Positions 8,892 through 17,381 of a stretch of DNA of 48,446 nt are shown one piece after another. The DNA is taken from contig NZ_SOHL01000028.1 of NCBI RefSeq assembly GCF_004403985.1, forward strand, positions 1-48,446, given 5' to 3'. The position numbers and the translations under genes are program-made. Numbering within the stretch: position 1 is the stretch's first letter; each line of letters starts with the position of its first letter. The notes under the pieces are model-generated. The model made no database searches and was not told the origin of the DNA. It saw only the letters and a list, made by a program, of their open reading frames with translations. The DNA is from Cryobacterium gelidum (GTDB taxonomy: Bacteria > Actinomycetota > Actinomycetes > Actinomycetales > Microbacteriaceae).

Positions 8892-9875
8892 ATGGCCGAA
8901 CTGGCACGCGATACCCTGCGTGAAATGCAGCTGCGAATGTTGAGAATCCGCGCGTTCGATGAGCGTGCATCCAAGATGGTGAAACGAGGCCACATTCCCG
9001 GCACTGTTCACACCAGCATCGGGCAAGAAGCGCAGGTTGTCGGCGCCACCATGGCCCTTGGCGCCGGTGATTACATGAGTGGAAACCACCGCAGCCATGG
9101 CCACCCCATCGGAAAAGGCTCACCGCTCGGCCCGCTCATGGCTGAGCTTGTAGGCAAGGCGACGGGCGTCTGCAAAGGCAAGGGCGGCTCGCTGCACCTT
9201 GCTGACTTCGCGGTGGGAAGCCTCGGCGAGTCCGGCATCGTGGGGTCGTCGATCCCGATCGCCAATGGAGCAGCCCTCTCGTCGAAGGTGCTGAACAACG
9301 GCAAAGTAGCGCTCGCGTTCTTCGGCGATGGAGCCGCCAATCAGGGCGTCCTCTACGAGTCGATGAACATGGCCGGCGTGTGGGACCTCCCGATGATCTT
9401 CCTGTGCGAAAACAACCAGTACGCGCTGAGCACCCCGGCTCACACCGTGACATCGGGCATCATTTCCGAACGTGCCGCTGGATTCGGGATGCCCGGAATC
9501 AGAGTTGAAGAAGGACAAGACGTTCTGGCTGTTTACGACGCGGTCTCCAAAGCGGTAGCACGGGCGCGCGCCGGGGACGGCCCCACACTGGTGGAGGTCA
9601 TGACCTACCGGTACAACGAACACTCCGAAGGGCTGAGACTTGGTACGGACTACCGAAACGCCGAAGAGCGCGACGCCTGGTTGAAAAAAGATCCGATCAT
9701 GCTCTTTCGCCACTATCTGGCATCCCACGGATTCTCTGACGATGAACTCGATGGCCTCCAAGCTACTGCGCTCGCCGAGGTCGACGCGGCTGTCGCATTC
9801 TCGGACGCGAGTCCCTACCCCGATCTTTCGGTCGCCTTTGACGACCTCTACACCGACAAGGAGTCCGCAGCATGA
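8892..9875 (+). CDS. thiamine-dependent dehydrogenase E1 alpha subunit (acetoin/pyruvate dehydrogenase type)
   Basis: 327 residues from ATG 8892, preceded by GAAAGGCGG. The thiamine diphosphate/Mg motif runs from GDGAANQG (GDG at 145-147) to ENNQ (174-175). RSHGHPIGKG and GKGGSLHLADF closely follow acetoin dehydrogenase AcoA. In the complex E1 decarboxylates a 2-oxoacid, or cleaves an alpha-hydroxyketone such as acetoin, and passes the acyl group to lipoate on E2. An upstream in-frame ATG at 8838 lies inside the palindrome and has no RBS, so the later start is preferred. It overlaps the beta subunit by 4 bases (ATGA). Substrate type, oxoacid or hydroxyketone, is not settled by sequence. Confidence 0.9.
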   Translation: MAELARDTLREMQLRMLRIRAFDERASKMVKRGHIPGTVHTSIGQEAQVVGATMALGAGDYMSGNHRSHGHPIGKGSPLGPLMAELVGKATGVCKGKGGSLHLADFAVGSLGESGIVGSSIPIANGAALSSKVLNNGKVALAFFGDGAANQGVLYESMNMAGVWDLPMIFLCENNQYALSTPAHTVTSGIISERAAGFGMPGIRVEEGQDVLAVYDAVSKAVARARAGDGPTLVEVMTYRYNEHSEGLRLGTDYRNAEERDAWLKKDPIMLFRHYLASHGFSDDELDGLQATALAEVDAAVAFSDASPYPDLSVAFDDLYTDKESAA

Positions 9876-10900
9876 CTGTGATGAGCTATCTGGGTGCTAT
9901 CGGCGCAGCCCAGCGCGAAGCCATGGACGCCGACGAGCGCGTCATAATCATCGGCGAAGACGTCGAAGCCAATGTCTATGGCACGACCGGCGGCGGCAAA
10001 TCCCGCAGCGACAAGGGTGATTTTTTGCAGCGCTACGGCAAGAACCGCATTCGCAACACCCCGATCTCCGAGGAGGGCATTGTCGGCGCGGCCGCTGGTG
10101 CTGCGATGACCGGGCTGCGCCCGATAGTCGACCTCTCCTACTCGAGCTTCCTCTACATGGCCATGGACCAGTTCGTGAACCAGGTGGCGAAAAACCGGTA
10201 CATGTTCGGCGGCCAGGCCTCGATGCCCGTGGTCTTCCGCTCCGCCATGTTCTATGGACTGAACACCGGCGCGCATCACTCGGACCGTCCGTATCCGATG
10301 TTCATGAACGTCCCCGGACTGAAAATAATTGCCCCCGCCACGCCCTCGGACGCAAAAGGGCTTCTCCGCTCCGCGGTCGATTCCGACGACCCAATCCTCA
10401 GCTTCGAGGCCTGCCTCCTGTGGAGCGCGAAGGAGGACGTAGACGAGAACGAGTTTTGGGTGCCGCTGGGCGTCGCACGCACGGCGCGGGTAGGAACGGA
10501 TGTCACCGTCGTAGCTATCTCGAGCTCAGTGCCGGAGGCCGTGGCTGCAGCGGAAGAACTCGCAAAGGAAGGCGTGTCCGTCGAGGTCATTGATCCACGG
10601 ACGCTCGTTCCACTCGACCGTGATGCCATTTTGCGGTCGGTGGCGAAGACGGGTCGATTGGTCGTTGCCGAGCCGGCGCACCGCACCTGCGGTGCAGCGG
10701 CGGAGATCAGTGCGCTCGTCGCGGAAGAAATCTTTGATTCGCTTAAAGCCCCGATCATTCGTGTAACGGCACCGGACATGCAAATTCCCTTTAGTCCCTC
10801 GCTCGAAAAGCAGATGTATCCGACGAAGGTCACCATTGCGGCCGCCATCCGGCGCGTCGTCGACCTGCCGGCGCTTCAGCCGGTCGCAGCCGCAGTTTAA
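9872..10900 (+). CDS. thiamine-dependent dehydrogenase E1 beta subunit
   Basis: 342 residues, transketolase pyrimidine-binding and C-terminal domains of the E1 beta family. The conserved thiamine-contacting Glu lies in TPISEEGIVG (about 63-72). The block FGGQASMPVVFRS and the active-site GAHHSDRPYPMF are typical of PdhB/AcoB proteins. The C-terminal half has VIDPRTLVPLD and RLVVAEPAHRTCG, the usual family blocks. It forms the alpha2beta2 E1 with the upstream product, and the 4-base overlap enforces paired synthesis. The next gene, 17 bases downstream, encodes the lipoyl carrier this E1 would acylate. Confidence 0.92.
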   Translation: MTVMSYLGAIGAAQREAMDADERVIIIGEDVEANVYGTTGGGKSRSDKGDFLQRYGKNRIRNTPISEEGIVGAAAGAAMTGLRPIVDLSYSSFLYMAMDQFVNQVAKNRYMFGGQASMPVVFRSAMFYGLNTGAHHSDRPYPMFMNVPGLKIIAPATPSDAKGLLRSAVDSDDPILSFEACLLWSAKEDVDENEFWVPLGVARTARVGTDVTVVAISSSVPEAVAAAEELAKEGVSVEVIDPRTLVPLDRDAILRSVAKTGRLVVAEPAHRTCGAAAEISALVAEEIFDSLKAPIIRVTAPDMQIPFSPSLEKQMYPTKVTIAAAIRRVVDLPALQPVAAAV

Positions 10901-10917
10901 TTACGAAAGAGGATCAA

Positions 10918-11160
10918 ATGGCGCGTATAGATGTGTTGCTTCCCCAGTGGGGAATGGGAATGAGTGAAGGGGCAATCGTCGAGTGGCTCAAGAAGGTGGG
11001 CGACCACGTCGATGAAGACGAACCCCTGGCGGAGGTTGAGGCGGAGAAGGTTGAGGAAACCCTCGAGTCACCCGCCACGGGAACCCTGGTGGAGATCTTG
11101 GTCGAGGAAGGTGCCTCAGTCGAGGTCCGCACCATTCTTGCTGTGATCGAAACCGACTAA
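10918..11160 (+). CDS. free-standing lipoyl-domain carrier protein
   Basis: 80 residues, the size of a single lipoyl domain with nothing attached. The fold signature is complete: PQWGMGMSEGAIVEWLKKVG, then EAEKVEETLESPATGTL with Lys44 in the exposed hairpin, and the closing strand VRTILAVIETD. In ordinary E2 proteins this domain is followed by a peripheral subunit-binding domain and a catalytic domain; here the frame stops after the lipoyl unit. The RBS GAAAGAGGA precedes ATG 10918. Lys44 would receive lipoate, plausibly from the ligase encoded at 17.4 kb, and shuttle acyl groups from E1 to the separate catalytic E2 at 15.4 kb. A biotin carrier is less likely, because the residue next to the lysine is not the Met typical of biotinyl domains. 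Confidence 0.88.
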   Translation: MARIDVLLPQWGMGMSEGAIVEWLKKVGDHVDEDEPLAEVEAEKVEETLESPATGTLVEILVEEGASVEVRTILAVIETD

Positions 11161-11198
11161 ACGCGAGCGTAGACGAAAACAACGAAGGAGGAGGAGCC

Positions 11199-12926
11199 AT
11201 GAGCGCATCTTTAGTGAACGCCGGCGACACCCGCGCACCCTATGACCTCATCGTCGTGGGTGCCGGTATAAATGGACTCGGCATAGCGCGCGACGCTGCC
11301 GCGCGTGGCTTGCGAACCATCGTCATCGACCAGGAAGATATTTGCAGTGGTGTGTCCGCGTGGTCGGGGCGACTCATTCACGGTGGCCTCCGATACCTGG
11401 AGCATAAGGACTTCGCCCTGGTGCGCGAATCCCTGAAGGAGCGCGAGCGCCTCTTCAAGCTCGCTCCGCACCTCGTGAAGCCTGTGCCGCTTCTCATGCC
11501 TTTCTACGCCCGCAACAAGCGGCCGTCGTGGTTGATCCGCCTCGGCATGATCGCCTACGACGTACTCTCGTGGGACAAGAAGCAACCTAATCACAGCATT
11601 CTGACGAAGCGCGCGGTGCTGTCCCGCTTCACCGGGATGGAGCCTGCCGGACTCACAGGTTCCGCGGTCTTCATCGACGGGCAGGTTGAATATGCTGAGC
11701 GCCTCTGTGTTGAACTCGCGGTGGCAGCAAAGAGTGACGGGGCCGACATCGTCACCCACTCCCGAGTCGATGGGCTCCTGAAGTCCGATTCGCGAGTGAC
11801 CGGCGTCGAGTACACCGATTCGATCACCGGAGAACGTCATTCCGTGCGCGGACGCGTGGTCATGAACGCCGCTGGCCCGTGGGTCGACCGCCTGCTGGCT
11901 GATTTTGGGGGAGTCAGTTCACCCCGATTCATCGGCGGCTCCAAAGGCAGCCATATCGTCGTGGCTCCCTTCCCCGGGGCTCCTCGTGACGTCGTGTACT
12001 ACGAGTCGCAGGCGGATGGCCGTCTGGTCCTCGTCATACCGTGGATGGACAGATACCTCATCGGGTGCACCGACAACCTCTACGACGAGGAGCCGGACTC
12101 TGCTCGCGCAGAACAGTCGGAAATCGACTACCTGCTCAACGAGGTCAACACTCTCGTGCCGGGCGCAAAACTCAGCACCGACGACGTTCTGTACACCTAT
12201 AGCGGCGTTCGACCATTGCCCTACGCGCCCGGTGTGCCCGAATGGAAGATTCCGCGCAGCCACATCATCCACGACCACGCTAAAGACGGCGTCGAAGGCC
12301 TCTTCTCCGTTATCGGGGGCAAGCTCACGACGTTCCGGCAGCTCTCAGAGGACGCCGTCGACTTGGCGCTTCGCAGCCTGGGCGCCAAAAAGGTCAAAAC
12401 AATCACTTTGACGAGCCCACTTCCTGGTGCTCGAGTCGCGAACTATGAGACGTTCTCGAAGGCGTTCATTGCGAACGGTGCTCTGCCACCATTAGTGGCG
12501 AAGCGCCTCCTCGCTCTGTACGGAGTGCGGGCAGCGAACATAGTGGCTCTCGTGAGTAACGACGCCAGTCTTGCTGAGATCGTCGACGAGAAGTCGGGGG
12601 CTCTGGCCGCTGAAGTGGTCTTCGCCATCAATGAAGAATTTGCGCGAACTCTCACAGACGTTATGGCGAGACGTCTTCTGCTGGCGTTTGAACCGGATCA
12701 CGGCATTGAGGGTGCCGAGCGGATCGCGACGATCATGGCGGCCATCAACGGCTGGGATGAAAACCGTATCCAGAATGAGATCGACGGCTACGTTGAGTGG
12801 CTCGGCCACCTAGCCGTCCCCGGCCGACCCACAGCGCAAATTCCGGGTCGTACGACATCCGGTGCACGTGAAAGTGGGTTGACCGTCGGCGACGTCGGCG
12901 TCCACGCCGGCCGGGCAGACCTATGA
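11199..12926 (+). CDS. glpD: FAD-dependent glycerol-3-phosphate dehydrogenase family protein (GlpD-like)
   Basis: 575 residues. The FAD-binding Rossmann motif GAGINGLGIARDAAARG lies at about 21-37. SGRLIHGGLRYLEHKDFALV follows the GlpD pattern, and the substrate-pocket block YTYSGVRPLPYAPG and the glycine block FSVIGGKLTTFRQL come later. A C-terminal GlpD-type helical domain is present. The enzyme oxidises glycerol-3-phosphate, or a homologous polyol phosphate, to the ketone and passes electrons to the quinone pool at the membrane. The strong RBS AAGGAGGAGG fixes ATG 11199. It overlaps the downstream glycerol-kinase-like gene by 4 bases, the classic kinase/dehydrogenase pairing. With the AraM-like enzyme, the cluster holds dehydrogenases for both glycerol-phosphate stereochemistries. 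Confidence 0.88.
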   Translation: MSASLVNAGDTRAPYDLIVVGAGINGLGIARDAAARGLRTIVIDQEDICSGVSAWSGRLIHGGLRYLEHKDFALVRESLKERERLFKLAPHLVKPVPLLMPFYARNKRPSWLIRLGMIAYDVLSWDKKQPNHSILTKRAVLSRFTGMEPAGLTGSAVFIDGQVEYAERLCVELAVAAKSDGADIVTHSRVDGLLKSDSRVTGVEYTDSITGERHSVRGRVVMNAAGPWVDRLLADFGGVSSPRFIGGSKGSHIVVAPFPGAPRDVVYYESQADGRLVLVIPWMDRYLIGCTDNLYDEEPDSARAEQSEIDYLLNEVNTLVPGAKLSTDDVLYTYSGVRPLPYAPGVPEWKIPRSHIIHDHAKDGVEGLFSVIGGKLTTFRQLSEDAVDLALRSLGAKKVKTITLTSPLPGARVANYETFSKAFIANGALPPLVAKRLLALYGVRAANIVALVSNDASLAEIVDEKSGALAAEVVFAINEEFARTLTDVMARRLLLAFEPDHGIEGAERIATIMAAINGWDENRIQNEIDGYVEWLGHLAVPGRPTAQIPGRTTSGARESGLTVGDVGVHAGRADL

Positions 12927-14482
12927 CAGGCCGCTATGTCCTCGCGCTCGACGAAGGGTCGAGCAGCGCGAGGGCGGTACTCGTCGATACGGACGGGCGG
13001 ATCGTCGCCGAGGCATCAAATTCGCTCACGCCCCTTTTTCCCAACCACGGCTGGGTTGAACTTGACCCGGCCCAGCTGTGGACTGCGATGCGGGCAGCGA
13101 TCGACGAGGTAATGGACCGGTCGGGGTTGACGGCGCGCGATATCGCAACGGTCGGGGTGACAACTCACCGGGAGACCTGTCTGATCTGGAACCGATCCAC
13201 CTCCATCCCCGTACACAATGCGATCATGTGGTCTTCCCACCAGACCGATGAGATCGTGCAGCGCTGGTCCGACATGGGACTCGACGCCGAGATCCGCACG
13301 CGCACCGGCCTCCGGAACGACTCGTTTTTCTCAGCCCCCAAACTGGCCTGGTTCATCGAGAATGTCCCGGGGCTCAAAGCGCTTGCAGGCACAGGCGCCT
13401 ACGCTGCCGGAACGGTCGACACCTGGCTTGTCTGGAACCTCACCGGCGGGCGTGAGCACGTCACCGATGCGACATCGGCGTCGCGAACGGCATTGCTCAA
13501 CATCGACCAACTCGTGTGGGACGACCGACTGTGCGACGTGTACGGAATCCCTCAGGAGCTGCTCCCCGAGGTGCGTGCTTCCAATTCGCACTTCGGCTAC
13601 CTTGACCCCAGCATTCTGCCCGGCGGCGCCGGCCATCACATACCCATCCACGCGATCATCGCTGATCAACAGGCCGGGCTCTTTGGGCAGGGATGCTTCG
13701 ACGAGGGTTCAGTCAAGAACACGTTTGGAACCGCTGGCGTGCTCGTCGCCAACGTCGGAAGCAGCCCGCTGCTCCTGGCCGGAATGACTACCAGCGTGGC
13801 GATGAACATTCCTGGACTCACCAGCTACGAAGTCGAAGGGGTGGTATTCCACAGCGGGCAGACGCTTCATTGGCTGCGTGACAAGATGCGGGCAGTTGGA
13901 TCCATAGCGGAGATGGAGCGCATCGCAGAACGGGTCACGGATACCCAGGGCGTGTACTTTGTTCCGGCGTTCGCCGGCCTCTGCGACCCTTACTGGGACA
14001 AAGACGTCCGCGCATCAATTTTTGGGTTGACCCTTGACACGGGCATCGACCAAATTGTTCGCGCGGCGCTCGAAGCCATGGCATACCAGACGCGCGACAA
14101 CCTTGATGCTTTGCGCGCCGGCGGTATGAACGTGATGTCGCTGAAGGTAGATGGAAAAGCGGTCTGCAACAACTTCCTGTGCCAGTTCCAAGCAGACATC
14201 CTCGGCATGCCCGTCGTTCGGCCGGAGGGCCTCGAACGCACCGCTCTCGGAGTTGCCTATATTGCCGGAGCGGAGGTGGGTCTTTGGAACGCGCAAGATC
14301 TCGTGCGCGAAACGTGGCGCGCGGAGCGAGTATTCGAGCCCCGTATGAGCAGCGATCGTCGCGACCAGCTCTACGGCGGTTGGCAGGCCGCCGTGCGATC
14401 CGCGCGCATGATGCCGCCGGCACCACCTCACCCGACTAACGGGACGGTCCCAGATTCCGTCCCGATACTGGCCGCACACTGA
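12923..14482 (+). CDS. glycerol-kinase-like FGGY kinase, diverged
   Basis: 519 residues, GlpK architecture throughout: LALDEGSSSARAVLVD at the N terminus, VTTHRETCLIWN with the Arg-Glu pair that contacts glycerol, IMWSSHQTDE with the conserved Trp, GTVDTWLVWNLTGG, ADQQAGLFGQG with the catalytic Asp, and CDPYWDKDVRASIFGLT. Two positions depart from glycerol kinase: the PYFSGTK segment with the glycerol-contacting Tyr reads SFFSAPK, and the Arg-Arg after the Trp (CRR) is replaced by SSH. This suggests a polyol other than glycerol, or altered regulation. Its ATG overlaps the GlpD-like stop by 4 bases. The C-terminal 20 residues are Pro-rich. Confidence 0.85.
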   Translation: MTGRYVLALDEGSSSARAVLVDTDGRIVAEASNSLTPLFPNHGWVELDPAQLWTAMRAAIDEVMDRSGLTARDIATVGVTTHRETCLIWNRSTSIPVHNAIMWSSHQTDEIVQRWSDMGLDAEIRTRTGLRNDSFFSAPKLAWFIENVPGLKALAGTGAYAAGTVDTWLVWNLTGGREHVTDATSASRTALLNIDQLVWDDRLCDVYGIPQELLPEVRASNSHFGYLDPSILPGGAGHHIPIHAIIADQQAGLFGQGCFDEGSVKNTFGTAGVLVANVGSSPLLLAGMTTSVAMNIPGLTSYEVEGVVFHSGQTLHWLRDKMRAVGSIAEMERIAERVTDTQGVYFVPAFAGLCDPYWDKDVRASIFGLTLDTGIDQIVRAALEAMAYQTRDNLDALRAGGMNVMSLKVDGKAVCNNFLCQFQADILGMPVVRPEGLERTALGVAYIAGAEVGLWNAQDLVRETWRAERVFEPRMSSDRRDQLYGGWQAAVRSARMMPPAPPHPTNGTVPDSVPILAAH

Positions 14483-14518
14483 CGTGCTGGTCCAACAACA
14501 GAATCAATCGAGAGGATC

Positions 14519-15391
14519 ATGATGACCACGAAGACAGCCGAAAACTACGTTGCCCGCGCCCGAGCAGGCGGCTATGCAGTAGGTGGTTTCAATATGCACA
14601 ACCCTGAGACCACGCAAGCACTGATCGAAGCGTCAATTCGCGCTCAATCACCAGTGTTCCTGCAGGTTGGGCGGGCGATCGTTCCTCACATGGGCCTCGA
14701 GGCCGCCTACCGCATGACCCGTCGTGAACTTGACGGCAGGGGAGCGGATGCGGTTGTCCACCTCGACCACGGAACGTACGACGAGGTGTTCGAAGCGCTG
14801 CGTCTCGGATTTGACTCGATCATGTTCGACGGCTCGCACTTGCCATTCGAAGAAAACTTGAAAACTACCCGCTACGTCGTTCAGGTCGCCCATTCATTCG
14901 GCGTTCCAGTGGAAGCCGAACTGGGCAGCATTCCCGATGCATCCAACGGGATCGACTGGTCGGCTCACTACACTAACGTCGACGAAGCCGAAAGATTCGT
15001 CGCGGAAACCGGTGTCGACTTCCTGGCGATCTCGGCAGGTGTGATGCACGGCATCACTTCCGGTGACCCCCTGCCCCTGGACATCGAACGAATCCAGCGC
15101 ATTCGGGATGTCACGGGCGTTCCTCTCGTTCTGCACGGAGCGTCGGGAGTACCGGAGTCGGATATCAGCGCCGCGATCGCGGCTGGTGTGCACAAGCTGA
15201 ACGCCGATACCGATCTGCGCCATGCCTTTCGCCGCGGAATTGAAGAGATCTGGGCCCAGGGTGACCGCCAGCTCGAAGATGCCATGTCTGAAGGAAAGCG
15301 CCAGATGATCGTCGCGACGATCGCAAAGATGCGCGAGTACGGGTGTGCCGGCGCCTCGACGACCGCCGTCTTGACCGAAGCGCGGGCGTGA
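14519..15391 (+). CDS. class II fructose-bisphosphate aldolase family protein
   Basis: 290 residues. HLDHGTYDE supplies a Zn-ligand His84 and the catalytic Asp83; EAELGS gives the Glu pair (132/134); GVMHG His177 and VLHGASG His206 complete the metal site. KLNADTDLR near the C terminus is the usual phosphate-binding block. The family reversibly splits ketose 1-phosphates or bisphosphates into dihydroxyacetone phosphate and an aldehyde, and includes FbaA, tagatose-bisphosphate aldolase and catabolic relatives. The short length fits the catabolic group. The RBS GAGAGGATC precedes two adjacent ATGs (14519, 14522). The stop overlaps the next start by one base (TGATG). The substrate is probably the ketose phosphate made by the kinase and dehydrogenase upstream. 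Confidence 0.87.
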   Translation: MMTTKTAENYVARARAGGYAVGGFNMHNPETTQALIEASIRAQSPVFLQVGRAIVPHMGLEAAYRMTRRELDGRGADAVVHLDHGTYDEVFEALRLGFDSIMFDGSHLPFEENLKTTRYVVQVAHSFGVPVEAELGSIPDASNGIDWSAHYTNVDEAERFVAETGVDFLAISAGVMHGITSGDPLPLDIERIQRIRDVTGVPLVLHGASGVPESDISAAIAAGVHKLNADTDLRHAFRRGIEEIWAQGDRQLEDAMSEGKRQMIVATIAKMREYGCAGASTTAVLTEARA

Positions 15392-16062
15392 TGACGCAAC
15401 CACTGGATCTCGACGAGGGTCAGCGCACCGAGCTGAAGGGTATGCGTCGAACCGCGGCGCGGCGCATGGTCACGGCGTGGGAAGCGCCGGTGTTCCACCT
15501 CACGGTGGAGGTCGACATGACGGAGGCATCGCGTGCCAAGGTCGTCGTGCCGGGGGCGACAGTGACGGACGTGCTTGTTCGCGCAACCGCGCATGCGCTG
15601 ACCGTTGTGCCGGCGGTGAACGTCCACGTCGACGGCGAAGCGGTCGTATCTTTCCCCCGAGCTCACGTCGGTATAGCGGTCGCCACAGATAAGGGTCTGA
15701 CAGTACCGATTATCCACAACGCCGATCAGTTGGATCTTGAAGAGATCGCTCAGCGCAGGCGCGACATCGTCGGCCGTGCACGTTCCGGCGGACTGGGACG
15801 CGACGACATCACTGGAGGGACGTTCACGATTTCGAATCTCGGCATGCTCGGGGTGACCCGCTTCGATGCCATCGTGAATGCGCCCCAAGCCGCGATCCTG
15901 GCGGTTGGAGCCACGATTCGCCGAAATGTCTGGACTGAGGATGGCGGGGGGTGGCGGCCGATCGCCGAACTGACCCTGACGTCGGATCACCGTGCCCTGG
16001 ATGGCGCGGTTGCGGCCGAGTTCCTCGCGGCGTTAAAGGCGAAACTGGAAGCGCCGCTCTAA
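15391..16062 (+). CDS. E2 acyltransferase, catalytic domain only
   Basis: 223 residues from the ATG that overlaps the aldolase stop by one base. It contains only the trimer-forming catalytic core of 2-oxoacid dehydrogenase E2 proteins: GMRRTAARRMVTAW at the start, GIAVATDKGLTVPII, GGTFTISNLGMLGV, and the active-site SDHRALDGAVAAEFL with His200. An ordinary E2 is roughly 400-500 residues and carries one or more lipoyl domains and a subunit-binding domain before this core; both are absent. The protein would transfer acyl groups from the free lipoyl protein (10918-11160) to CoA. The longer open frame from 15343 overlaps the aldolase and is not needed. It is the last gene of the plus-strand cluster. 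Confidence 0.88.
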   Translation: MTQPLDLDEGQRTELKGMRRTAARRMVTAWEAPVFHLTVEVDMTEASRAKVVVPGATVTDVLVRATAHALTVVPAVNVHVDGEAVVSFPRAHVGIAVATDKGLTVPIIHNADQLDLEEIAQRRRDIVGRARSGGLGRDDITGGTFTISNLGMLGVTRFDAIVNAPQAAILAVGATIRRNVWTEDGGGWRPIAELTLTSDHRALDGAVAAEFLAALKAKLEAPL

Positions 16063-16084
16063 CAGAGTGCATGCGGTGACGGCG

Positions 16085-16111
16085 GCGGCGGCTCGCGGTG
16101 CGGGCCGCCGC
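16085..16111 (+). terminator. GC hairpin between convergent genes
   Basis: GCGGCGGC at 16085-16092 pairs with GCCGCCGC at 16104-16111 across an 11-base loop, 22 bases after the E2 stop and before the end of the oppositely oriented regulator. It has no T tract. A shared bidirectional terminator is plausible. Confidence 0.4.
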
Positions 16112-16121
16112 TCACCTGCGA

Positions 16122-17087
16122 TTACTCCCGCAGGAGTCGCTCTGCCGTTTCCATATCCGTGATCAGGGTGTCGATCCAGTGACCGCGCAGGGCCGCGCGC
16201 ACAGCCTCGTACTTCGACCTTCCACCAGCGACGGCAAATCGTCCGCCCTTGGCGGGAAGCTGGGCCAGGGTCACGCCGATCACAAGGGAGTCAAGCTCGC
16301 TCTCGATCGGGATTCCTTCCGCGTCGATGAACCTGAGGTTGATCTGTCCAACGGCGCCGAGCGACTTTGCCATTTCGAATTGTTCTACTGTGAAAAAGTT
16401 GCCGCCCGGCTCCAACGGTGCGTCGATACTACAGGTACCAATACCGACAAGGGCCACGTCCAACTCATCTAACGCCGCGATCGCTTCGCGGGTGTGTGCG
16501 TCGTAGCTAATCATTGCTTCACGCACTTCCGCAGAAGAGAGAACCCCCGGAGCGCGGATGAACAGGGGAGTCCCACCGATCAGGTCGGCAAAGCGCTGCG
16601 TGGAACGGGTGGAATCATGCTGCAGCTGTGGCGGGCCGACGTCCCCGAGCATCTCGACGATGCGAGTGGCGTCGGACTTCTTTTTCGACGGTTCAAGGGT
16701 AGCCACGAGTGAACGCAGTGACCGGCTCCACGAAGTAAAGCCAATAGTTTTCCCCGATAATTGCATTGCCGAGAGGATGAGCGCGGCGGCCTCGCCGAGG
16801 TCGCGATTGATGCCGGCCTCGTCGTTCGGATCCAGCGCCTCCACGACGTGAACCTGGGACAACCCATAGCGCCCCTGAAGATCTTCTTCGATCTCTGCGT
16901 GCAGGCCCTCCGGGATGACAACAATCGTTCGCACGATTTTCGCTTGCTCGGCGGCCTGCAGTAGCCGGGAAACGCGGGCTTGCGATATGCCCAGGTTCGC
17001 CGCGATCTCGATCTGGCGGATGCCGTGCGTGTAATACATACGCGCCACCTTCGTCATGAAGCGGCGCGGTTCAGAATCAGCAGCCAA
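16122..17087 (-). CDS. SorC/DeoR-type sugar-binding transcriptional regulator
   Basis: 321 residues. An N-terminal helix-turn-helix is visible in GIRQIEIAANLGISQARVSR, followed by the SorC effector domain, which resembles sugar-phosphate isomerase folds (IGFTSWSRSL, VEMLGDVGP, GIGTCSIDAPL, LPAKGGRFAVAGG). Such proteins bind phosphorylated sugars and control catabolic operons, so this is the likely controller of the 1.2-16 kb cluster. The frame reaches TTG 17123, but that codon has no RBS and lies within a palindrome; TTG 17087 has AAAGGA at proper spacing and is preferred. The gene converges with the E2 core gene and diverges from the lipoate-ligase gene. Confidence 0.88.
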   Translation of the reverse strand: MAADSEPRRFMTKVARMYYTHGIRQIEIAANLGISQARVSRLLQAAEQAKIVRTIVVIPEGLHAEIEEDLQGRYGLSQVHVVEALDPNDEAGINRDLGEAAALILSAMQLSGKTIGFTSWSRSLRSLVATLEPSKKKSDATRIVEMLGDVGPPQLQHDSTRSTQRFADLIGGTPLFIRAPGVLSSAEVREAMISYDAHTREAIAALDELDVALVGIGTCSIDAPLEPGGNFFTVEQFEMAKSLGAVGQINLRFIDAEGIPIESELDSLVIGVTLAQLPAKGGRFAVAGGRSKYEAVRAALRGHWIDTLITDMETAERLLRE

Positions 17088-17105
17088 GGCTTTTCCTTTC
17101 GCTAA

Positions 17106-17121
17106 GATACTTGAGTGTATC
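17106..17121. promoter_or_regulatory. operator-like inverted repeat upstream of the SorC-type regulator
   Basis: GATAC (17106-17110) and GTATC (17117-17121) form an inverted repeat around TTGAGT, 19 bases upstream of the preferred TTG start. Its position in the divergent region fits autoregulation and control of the ligase gene. Confidence 0.45.
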
Positions 17122-17381
17122 AAGATTCGTCAATTGCAAGAATATCCAGCACGATCTAGGCTATTTCTGGAAGCGATAAATTTGAATCAATGCGTGAGGA
17201 GGCCGACGGATGGCGATCCCACGGCGTGTTGGCCCGTGTCGAATTCGTCCAGCCCTGCATCCTGGGCGCGACAGCAACCAGGACGGCACCCGCACCTCGT
17301 GGCGTGCAGACAGAACTGCCAGCTGATCAGTCAAGCGAACGGTCTCCTGTCCATGAATACAGAAAATAGGTCTCGCACGTC

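Noticed and set aside
17210..17326. 38-codon frame with an AGGAGG sequence 7 bases before its ATG, between the regulator and ligase genes
   Set aside because: The RBS is good, but the peptide is Arg/Pro-rich with no pattern of a leader peptide, and it overlaps frames of similar quality.
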